The position numbers and the translations under genes were made by a program. Below, one piece after another: positions 6,661 to 11,341 of a DNA stretch of 11,341 bases. This stretch comes from Gemmatimonadaceae bacterium (GTDB lineage: Bacteria; Gemmatimonadota; Gemmatimonadetes; Gemmatimonadales; Gemmatimonadaceae). Every line of letters begins with the position of its first letter. Positions within the stretch are counted from its first letter, which is position 1. The notes beneath the pieces were generated by a model that did not search any database, had not been told where the DNA came from, and worked only from the letters and a program-made list of their open reading frames with translations. The stretch is from the NCBI GenBank assembly GCA_017881545.1, contig JADGQU010000048.1, positions 1 through 11,341 on the forward strand. Reading direction: 5' to 3'.

Positions 6661-7247
6661 GTCATTGCCCTCCTGGCAGTCAACGCCTGGGCAATGGTTA
6701 CGCCATCCGCATATTCGAGATCGCCCCCGACCGGAAGTCCCCGCGCAATTCTGGAGACCGTGAGGGGATAACGCGCCAGCTTGCGCTGTACGTACAGCGC
6801 GGTGGTTTCACCCTCGATGCTCGGGTTGGTGGCAATTATCACTTCGCGGACGACTCCAGCAGACACTCTCGTCTCCAGCTGCGGTATGGTGAGATCCTCG
6901 GGGCCGATGCCATCCAATGGGGACAGGCGACCTCCCAGGACGTGGTACACACCCCGGAATTCGCCTGACCGCTCGATTGCCCCGATATCAGATGCTTCCT
7001 CTACTGCGCAGATGACTCCCGTATCCCTGCGGGCGTCACGGCAGATGGAGCAGAGGTCTTCCTCTGTCAGGTTGAAGCATTGCGGGCACGGCCGGACCTT
7101 CTCAGCCAGCGTCGTCAGAGCCGAGGCAAGTCGCTTGGACTGCTCGGGAGTCTGCTTCAGGAGGTGATAGGTGAGCCGAAGGGCCGTCTTCCGCCCGATC
7201 CCGGGCAGTTTCGACAGCTCTGTGGCCAGATCGTCTATGGCTCCCAC
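6657..7247 (-). CDS. recR: Recombination mediator protein RecR
   Basis: RecR forms a ring-shaped clamp that works with RecO (and RecF) to load RecA on gapped DNA. The start is GTG 7247, giving 196 residues, close to the family norm of about 200. The frame upstream of it overlaps ybaB and has no RecR character. The order is standard: helix-hairpin-helix ELSKLPGIGRKTALRL (residues 10-25), then a C4 zinc finger with Cys54, Cys57, Cys66 and Cys69. A Toprim domain follows from about 76 (GVICAVEEASDIGAIE), containing YHVLGGRLSPLDGIGPEDL and IIATNPSIEGETTALYV. The C-terminus carries the ISRIARGLPVGGDLEYAD walker-like element typical of RecR. It starts one base after the ybaB stop, in the common dnaX-ybaB-recR order, and overlaps the next small gene by 4 bp. 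Confidence 0.96.
   Translation of the reverse strand: MGAIDDLATELSKLPGIGRKTALRLTYHLLKQTPEQSKRLASALTTLAEKVRPCPQCFNLTEEDLCSICRDARRDTGVICAVEEASDIGAIERSGEFRGVYHVLGGRLSPLDGIGPEDLTIPQLETRVSAGVVREVIIATNPSIEGETTALYVQRKLARYPLTVSRIARGLPVGGDLEYADGVTIAQALTARRAMT
6669..6674 (-). promoter_or_regulatory. Consensus Shine-Dalgarno of the small membrane protein gene
   Basis: AGGAGG on the minus strand lies within the last codons of recR, 8 bases before ATG 6660. It is the best ribosome binding site in the left part of the window and the main reason to accept the 89-residue gene. Confidence 0.75.
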
Positions 7248-7248
7248 G

Positions 7249-7566
7249 CTAGAAAGGCAGCTTGAACGGGAGATTGAGGCCGCCAGTGAGCTTGCCCATT
7301 TCTCCCTTGGCCAACTCGGCCGCCTTTTTCTGCGCTTCGTTGACGGCGACGAGAACGAGATCCTCGAGCATCTCGAGGTCCTTCGGATCGGCGACACTGG
7401 GATCGATCTTGACCTTGGTGATGGTTCCCTTGCCATCGGCCTCGACCGTCACCATGCCGCCGCCGGCGGATGCCGTGACTGTCTGCTTCTCGAGCTCGGC
7501 CTGCATCTGCTGCATGCGCGCCTGCATCTGCTGCGCCTGCTCGAAGATTTTCGAAAAGTCTGCCAT
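7249..7566 (-). CDS. ybaB: YbaB/EbfC family nucleoid-associated protein
   Basis: This 105-residue protein is of family length. It starts MADFSKIFEQAQQMQARMQQ, the Met/Gln-rich helix that forms the arms of the dimer. A central beta sheet follows (ASAGGGMVTVEADGKGTITK and VKIDPSV), then a helix rich in acidic and basic residues (LEMLEDLVLVAVNEAQKKAA). It ends in GLNLPFKLPF, a Gly/Pro tail seen in many members. YbaB proteins are homodimers that bind DNA and coat the nucleoid. The gene commonly sits between dnaX and recR, as here: 24 bp after dnaX and 1 bp before recR. No clear ribosome binding site precedes the ATG. Confidence 0.95.
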   Translation of the reverse strand: MADFSKIFEQAQQMQARMQQMQAELEKQTVTASAGGGMVTVEADGKGTITKVKIDPSVADPKDLEMLEDLVLVAVNEAQKKAAELAKGEMGKLTGGLNLPFKLPF

Positions 7567-7590
7567 GACTAGTGAATTCGGGATGAGAAG

Positions 7591-8604
7591 TTAATCGAGG
7601 AGCTCGAGATCAAGCTCGTCGATGGCCGTGCCAAGCGCCGGATCCTTCTGGCGGAGCATGCCGATGCGCTCCTCCTTCAGGGCTTCCGGGGTCATGCGGC
7701 TGCGATTCGAATCCTGTGCCGTGGTCTCCATCGCTCGCTTCATTTCGCGGAGCTGGCCCTCGTTCGCGGAAGGAGCGGGCGGCTTCGGCGCCACAGTTGG
7801 CGGAAGCGCATTTGGCGCATCAATCTGTGGCGGATAACCGGGCCTGGTCGCGGGCCGCTGCGCGGTTCGCGCGACCGACGCCGGGGCCGGCTGCGTACGC
7901 ACCGCGCCACTCGATGCCTCCGGTCTCCCTGCGCCGCGGACTTCGGACTGCGTACTAACTGCGGACTGCGGACCAGCTTCGGAGTGCGGACTAAATGCGG
8001 ATCCGCGCGCTGCCGGCGTCGATTCTCCGCCGAGGCCTTTGAGCAGATCCTCGAGCGCGACGGTGCGATCGAGAAGCGCCATCCGAACCAGCAGCATCTC
8101 GATCAGGAGCTGTTGCTGCGAGCTCTTCCTGAAGGTGGGCTCGAGCGCGTTGACCGCGCTCAGCATGCGGAGCAGATCGCCGGCGGTGAAAAGATCCCGT
8201 CGCTCCTTGAGAGCCGCCGCCGCCGTCGCCGAGACCCCCTCGGCTTTCCCATTCAGGACGACGGTGAGCTGAGCGCGCAGGATATCGGCGAAGCCAGCGA
8301 GAAACACCCCGAAGTCGACGCCCGCATCGGCCAGCTTGTTGACAGCAGCGAAGACCTCTCCGGCGCGGTGGCCGGCGATGATGTCGACGATCGCCAGGAA
8401 CTCGTCCTCCGGCACCAGACCCAGAGCCTCACGAACTCGCTCTGCGGTCACCGCCCCGTCGCCGATCGATATCACCTGGTCGGTGAGGCTCAGAGCGTCG
8501 CGCATGGACCCATCGGCGGCGCGCGCGATCATTGACAGCGCGTCGTCCGAGACTTTGACGCCTTCGTTGTCCAGCACTGTCGAAAGCCGCCGCGTGATGT
8601 CGGA
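7591..8604 (-). CDS. dnaX: DNA polymerase III subunit tau/gamma, C-terminal part; 5' end lost at junction
   Basis: DnaX is the clamp-loader ATPase core of the replisome. Only about the last 335 residues remain. Homology can be followed from ITRRLSTVLDNEG, through the sensor-2 helix signature DGSMRDALSLTDQVIS, to EALGLVPEDEFLAIVD and the domain III helices that assemble the clamp-loader ring (QQQLLIEMLLVRMALLD). A Pro/Ala/Ser-rich linker and a short acidic tail, IDELDLELLD, follow. The P-loop, the zinc-binding cysteines and the lid's Phe-Arg-Arg stretch are all missing. In the same frame upstream of about 8604 the residues lose DnaX character (the expected hydrophobic residue five before the first Ile is Arg) and the opposite strand becomes a methyltransferase. 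ATG codons further upstream are therefore not starts. No A6G slippery site for gamma production is visible in the remaining part. Confidence 0.9.
   Translation of the reverse strand, partial: SDITRRLSTVLDNEGVKVSDDALSMIARAADGSMRDALSLTDQVISIGDGAVTAERVREALGLVPEDEFLAIVDIIAGHRAGEVFAAVNKLADAGVDFGVFLAGFADILRAQLTVVLNGKAEGVSATAAAALKERRDLFTAGDLLRMLSAVNALEPTFRKSSQQQLLIEMLLVRMALLDRTVALEDLLKGLGGESTPAARGSAFSPHSEAGPQSAVSTQSEVRGAGRPEASSGAVRTQPAPASVARTAQRPATRPGYPPQIDAPNALPPTVAPKPPAPSANEGQLREMKRAMETTAQDSNRSRMTPEALKEERIGMLRQKDPALGTAIDELDLELLD
7936..8001. repeat. Imperfect GCGGACT-type repeat cluster in the dnaX linker
   Basis: Copies or near copies of GCGGACT recur within 66 bp: GCGGACTT at 7936, CGGACTGC at 7944, GCGGACT at 7961, GCGGACC at 7968, GCGGACT at 7986 and TGCGGA at 7996. 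They are separated by short inserts such as TACTAACT and AGCTTCGGAGT. The run is in frame within dnaX and encodes a Ser/Gln/Pro-rich stretch of the linker. It looks like a degenerate short repeat tolerated in a disordered segment rather than a mobile element. Confidence 0.6.
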
Positions 8605-8610
8605 GATTTT
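8597..8610. other. Breakpoint joining two unrelated genome segments
   Basis: On the minus strand, DnaX homology ends going upstream at about 8598-8604. On the plus strand, methyltransferase homology begins at about 8603 (EIFRVLRRGGHFVIADV). Each gene lacks its 5' part and neither continues past the point. The few bases that fit both proteins (around GGAGATTTTTCG) may be the shared sequence that allowed the join. A chimeric assembly is the simplest explanation; a real inversion or insertion breakpoint is the alternative. Confidence 0.8.
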
Positions 8611-8995
8611 TCGCGTGCTGCGGCGAGGGGGCCATTTTGTCATTGCCGACGTGATTTCCTCGGAAATACCGGCCGAGGCGCAATTGCAGAACGCCATCGA
8701 AATCCTGCGCGATCCCTCCCATGTGCGGATGTTGCCGGCTTCCGAGCTGTCAGCGCTGGTGACGGGCGCGGGCTTTACCATCGAGTCGCTGACCACCTGG
8801 GACAAGCCGCGCGAGTTCGAGGAATGGATGGGCATCGTCAACGACGCCTCGCGCGTCCCGCCGCTGCGCGCGGTGGTGCGGGCGCTGGCCAGCGCCGGGG
8901 TGTCGGCGGGAATCGGACTGGCGCTCGACGGCGAGAAGATAAAATTTTTCCATCGCTGGAATTTGATCGCGGCGCGGAGGCCGGCTGATCGTTGA
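8603..8995 (+). pseudogene. SAM-dependent methyltransferase, 3' fragment cut at the junction
   Basis: About 130 residues remain of a class I SAM-dependent methyltransferase of the UbiE/Methyltransf_11 type. The fragment starts within the strand-4/strand-5 region: EIFRVLRRGGHFVIADVIS corresponds to the usual E-x-x-RVL-(K/R)-PGG-xx-x-x-(S/A)D stretch. It continues through a lid segment (EIPAEAQLQNAIEILRDPSH), the helix ASELSALVTGAGF, and ends KFFHRWNLIAARRPADR. The glycine-rich SAM-binding loop is missing, so the piece cannot be a working enzyme by itself. The same frame is open further left, but that sequence is the complement of dnaX. It may be an intact gene in the source genome that was truncated only by assembly. 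The substrate is unknown. It converges with the aldolase gene across 8 bp. Confidence 0.8.
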
Positions 8996-9003
8996 TCGCC
9001 TTT

Positions 9004-10071
9004 CTACGCCCCCCGCACAATCTCCCGCACCAGCCCGACCGTCTCCTCGATCATGTCGGCGGTGACATCGAGATGGGTGCAGGCCCTGATCCGGCCGTCC
9101 ATCATGGCGAGCAGAACGCCGCGCTGACCCAGGGCCTTCACCATGTCGTTTCCGCTGACGCCCGCGCCGTCAGGCTTGAAGAACACCAGGTTGGTTTCGG
9201 GCTGCTGCACTTCCACGCCGGCGATTTGCGCCAACCCCCGCGCCAGCGCCCGCGCATTGGCGTGATCCTCCGCCAGCCGGTCGACATGATGGTCGAGCGC
9301 GTAAACGCAAGCCGCGGCGCAAATGCCGGCCTGGCGCATCGAGCCGCCAAGCCTTTGTTTCCAGCGCCAGACCTCGTCGATGAAATCGCGGGAGCCCGCG
9401 ATCGCGGCGCCGACCGGTGCGCCCAGCCCTTTTGAGAAATCGATCCAGGCCGAATCCCACCCCAGCGCCATGTCGCGCGCGGCGATCCCGGTCGCGACGG
9501 CGGAGTTCAACAGCCGCGCGCCGTCCATGTGGGTGGCAAGCCCGTTCGCCTTCGCGATTTTCACGACTTCATCGAGCGCGGCTTTCTTCCAGATCGTGCC
9601 GCCGCCGATATTGGCGGTCTGCTCGACACTGACGACCGTCTGCGGCGGCTGGTAGCGGGAGCGCGGGTGGAGCGCCTTGCGAAGCGTGTCGGGCGAGAAT
9701 TGTCCATCGTCGCCCGGCAGCGGCGTGATCTGGAATCCGCCCAGCGCGGCATGCGCGCCGCCTTCGCGGGCGATGATATGCGCGGTCTCGTGCGCCAGGA
9801 TCTCGTCGCCGGGCCGGCAGTGCACCAGAGTCGCCGCGACGTTGCACATGGTGCCGGAAGGCATGAACACCGCGGCCTGCTTGCCGAGCAGGTCGGCCAC
9901 GCGCTCGCACAGCAGATTGACGGTCGGATCGCCGCCGATCTGCTCGTCGCCGACCTCGGCCCGCGCGATCGCCTCGCGCATGTCAGGCGTCGGGCGGGTC
10001 TGGGTGTCAGACAACAGGTTGATGCGGACCGGCGGCGCCCGGGGATCGCGCGGAGGAGGGGTGTAGGTCAT
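9004..10071 (-). CDS. Low-specificity L-threonine aldolase family protein (PLP enzyme)
   Basis: This 355-residue fold-type I PLP enzyme belongs to the beta-eliminating lyase/threonine aldolase family. It typically cleaves L-threonine or L-allo-threonine to glycine and acetaldehyde. Recognisable parts are RINLLSDTQTRPTPDMREAI (16-35), the phosphate-binding PSGTMCN (71-77), the AHETAH segment with His94 that stacks on the cofactor, HMDGARLLNSA (181-191, Asp183 pairing with the pyridine nitrogen), and DFSKGLGAPVG (211-221), where Lys214 is the Schiff-base lysine. The substrate-carboxylate arginine is probably Arg329 in IRACTHLDVT. ATG 10071 was chosen because the earlier in-frame stretch overlaps the oxidase gene and lacks homology. 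Its ribosome binding site is weak. It follows the oxidase gene by 44 bp on the same strand. Stereospecificity (L versus L-allo) cannot be told here. Confidence 0.92.
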   Translation of the reverse strand: MTYTPPPRDPRAPPVRINLLSDTQTRPTPDMREAIARAEVGDEQIGGDPTVNLLCERVADLLGKQAAVFMPSGTMCNVAATLVHCRPGDEILAHETAHIIAREGGAHAALGGFQITPLPGDDGQFSPDTLRKALHPRSRYQPPQTVVSVEQTANIGGGTIWKKAALDEVVKIAKANGLATHMDGARLLNSAVATGIAARDMALGWDSAWIDFSKGLGAPVGAAIAGSRDFIDEVWRWKQRLGGSMRQAGICAAACVYALDHHVDRLAEDHANARALARGLAQIAGVEVQQPETNLVFFKPDGAGVSGNDMVKALGQRGVLLAMMDGRIRACTHLDVTADMIEETVGLVREIVRGA

Positions 10072-10115
10072 GGCGAGTTCTCGTCGCTTGCAGCGTGGTG
10101 GGGACAAAAGGGCAA

Positions 10116-11261
10116 TTATCTGAACCGCAGATTTTCGCGTGAAAGCTGATCGATCGAACTGCATCCCATCAGCTTCATTCCCCGCTCGATCTCTGCTCGC
10201 ATCAGGCCAAGAGCCCGCTCAACGCCGGCCTGGCCGGCCGCCGCGAGAGGATAAAGATAAAGCCGTCCAACGCCAACGGCCTTGGCGCCAAGCGACAGCG
10301 CCTTCAATACGTGGGTTCCGCGGTGAATTCCGCCGTCCATGATCACATCGATGCGATCCCCCACGGCATCCACGATTTCCGCCAGCTGATCGAACGCGGC
10401 GCGTGAACCATCGAGCTGCCGGCCGCCATGGTTGGACAGGACGATGCCGGTGCAACCGATTTGAACGGCGCGCCTGGCATCTGCTACCGACATGATCCCC
10501 TTCAGGCAGAATTGCCCGTTCCATAGCTGGACCATTTCGGCCACATCGTCCCAGTTCATGGTCGGGTCCAGCATTTCGGTAAAATACTTGCCGATCGAAA
10601 CGGCCCCGCCGCTCATGTCGACGTGCTGGTCGAGCTGAGGCAATTTGAAGCTCTCATGCGTGACGTAGTTGATGCCCCACATGGGCTTGATCGCGAACTG
10701 GAACATCCCGGCAGGCGTCAGCCTGAACGGAATGGAAAAGCCGGTGCGCAGGTCGCGCTCGCGGTTGCCGCCCGTGATGCTGTCCACCGTCAGCATCATC
10801 ACCTCGACCCCGGCTTCCTTCGCCCGTTGCATCATGTCGCGGTTGAGACCGCGATCCCGGTGATAATAGAATTGATAGACCTGCGGCGTATCGTGCGCCT
10901 TGCGCAGTTCCTCAATACTAACCGTGCCAAGCGAGGATACGCCGAACATCGTGCCGTACTTCGCCGCCGCGGCGGCAACGGCGCGCTCTCCCCTATGGTG
11001 AAACAGGCGTTGCAGCGCGGTGGGAGAACAATAGAACGGCATGGCGAGCTTCTGACCCATGACCGTAACCGACATATCGACGGTTTCCACGCCGCGCAGC
11101 ACGTTGGGCACCAGGTCACAGCGCTCGAAGCTCGCCGTATTCTGACGATAGGTCACCTCGTCGTCGGCGGCTCCGTCGATGTAATCGAAGATCGGACCGG
11201 GCAGTCGTCGTTTGGCCAGCTTGCGGAAATCATGAAAGTTGTGACAGTCGCTCAGGCGCAT
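10116..11261 (-). CDS. FMN-dependent alpha-hydroxy-acid oxidase / L-lactate dehydrogenase (LldD-like)
   Basis: This 381-residue protein is of family length. It has the TIM-barrel layout: FDYIDGAADDEVTYRQN (25-41, with the active-site Tyr27) and the PFYCSPTALQRLFHHRGE segment (75-92). YQFYYHRDR (129-137) carries the second substrate tyrosine, and MLTVDSITGGNRERDLRTGF (156-175) follows. The catalytic part contains Lys254 (CLKGI), SNHGGRQLDG (276-285) with base His278 and Arg281, and DGGIHRGTHVLKALSLGA (309-326), which binds FMN. Members oxidise L-lactate, glycolate, mandelate or related 2-hydroxy acids to 2-keto acids, passing electrons to quinone, cytochrome or oxygen. The substrate cannot be decided by eye, although overall similarity is to proteobacterial LldD-type proteins. 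ATG 11261 is the start; a GTG at 11273 is part of the GGAGG ribosome binding site. Confidence 0.93.
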   Translation of the reverse strand: MRLSDCHNFHDFRKLAKRRLPGPIFDYIDGAADDEVTYRQNTASFERCDLVPNVLRGVETVDMSVTVMGQKLAMPFYCSPTALQRLFHHRGERAVAAAAAKYGTMFGVSSLGTVSIEELRKAHDTPQVYQFYYHRDRGLNRDMMQRAKEAGVEVMMLTVDSITGGNRERDLRTGFSIPFRLTPAGMFQFAIKPMWGINYVTHESFKLPQLDQHVDMSGGAVSIGKYFTEMLDPTMNWDDVAEMVQLWNGQFCLKGIMSVADARRAVQIGCTGIVLSNHGGRQLDGSRAAFDQLAEIVDAVGDRIDVIMDGGIHRGTHVLKALSLGAKAVGVGRLYLYPLAAAGQAGVERALGLMRAEIERGMKLMGCSSIDQLSRENLRFR

Positions 11262-11266
11262 GTTGT

Positions 11267-11271
11267 CCTCC
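11267..11271 (-). promoter_or_regulatory. Shine-Dalgarno of the alpha-hydroxy-acid oxidase gene
   Basis: GGAGG on the minus strand, five bases before ATG 11261. It decides the start in favour of this ATG over the in-frame GTG at 11273, which overlaps the site. Confidence 0.75.
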
Positions 11272-11329
11272 ACATCGGTTCAAGGCCATGGCGGGGCTGC
11301 AGCAGGATACCAACCGATAGAGAGCATAG

Positions 11330-11341
11330 AAAAAGGCCCCG
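11330..11341 (-). terminator. Possible right arm of an upstream gene's terminator at the window edge
   Basis: Read on the minus strand, the window begins CGGGGCC followed by five T. That is what the second arm and U-tract of an intrinsic terminator look like. The first arm would lie outside the window, so this cannot be confirmed. In the remaining 80-base leader of the oxidase gene I see no convincing promoter. Confidence 0.2.

Noticed and set aside
8336..8602. Plus-strand open frame leading into the methyltransferase fragment
   Set aside because: This part is the exact complement of well-conserved dnaX codons and reads as Ser/Arg-rich shadow sequence; only the portion after about 8603 has methyltransferase character.
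7591..8604. Programmed frameshift producing the gamma form of DnaX
   Set aside because: I looked for an A-rich slippery heptamer on the minus strand and found none in the remaining dnaX part; the single frame continues to the acidic tail.
8605..8841. Upstream extension of the dnaX frame to an ATG at 8841
   Set aside because: It is antisense to the methyltransferase fragment, has no DnaX motif, and lies on the other side of the junction.
1..11341. tRNA, rRNA, CRISPR array, insertion sequence or attachment site
   Set aside because: No tRNA-like cloverleaf, regularly spaced repeats, transposase motif or terminal inverted repeat was seen on either strand by eye.

Overview
The window reads as two unrelated pieces of bacterial chromosome joined at about 8597-8610. 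The left 8.6 kb is GC-rich and carries a housekeeping run with a Roadblock/Ras-like MglBA pair. Read 5'->3' on the minus strand the order is dnaX-ybaB-recR-small membrane protein-mglB-mglA-pgsA-cinA-grpE-dnaJ-NADP reductase-like. That content suggests Gemmatimonadota or a related soil phylum; this is inferred from gene order and protein character, not from a search. The right 2.7 kb carries a methyltransferase 3' end, a threonine aldolase and an FMN alpha-hydroxy-acid oxidase. These look alphaproteobacterial (Bradyrhizobium-like), with lower certainty.

Layout. Bases 2-679 (+) are the 3' part of a DUF1080 (3-keto-disaccharide hydrolase) gene entering from the left edge. It converges on a minus-strand run of eleven genes from about 8604 down to 713. 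Gaps in this run are 41 bp or less and two junctions are 4-bp overlaps, so it looks like one long operon. It links DNA replication and repair (dnaX, ybaB, recR), a polarity GTPase module (mglB, mglA), phospholipid synthesis (pgsA), nucleotide-pool/NAD salvage (cinA), chaperones (grpE, dnaJ) and an F420/NADP-type reductase fold. No dnaK or hrcA is present in the window.

At about 8600 dnaX stops abruptly, losing its zinc and ATP-binding part. On the opposite strand the 3' half of a SAM methyltransferase begins at the same place. Two genes losing their 5' parts at one point on opposite strands is the signature of a chimeric assembly or a rearrangement breakpoint. Beyond it, the methyltransferase fragment converges with a minus-strand pair, alpha-hydroxy-acid oxidase then threonine aldolase, spaced by 44 bp.

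I did not find a clear new defence, mobile or RNA system. The points most worth following are the junction, an insertion of about 30 residues in MglA, and an 89-residue glycine-zipper membrane protein with a perfect ribosome binding site between recR and mglB. Several starts were revised from the longest open frame: mglA GTG at 5875, cinA TTG at 4509, recR GTG at 7247, grpE ATG at 3224, the oxidase ATG at 11261 and the aldolase ATG at 10071. No stretch over 300 bases lacks a gene.
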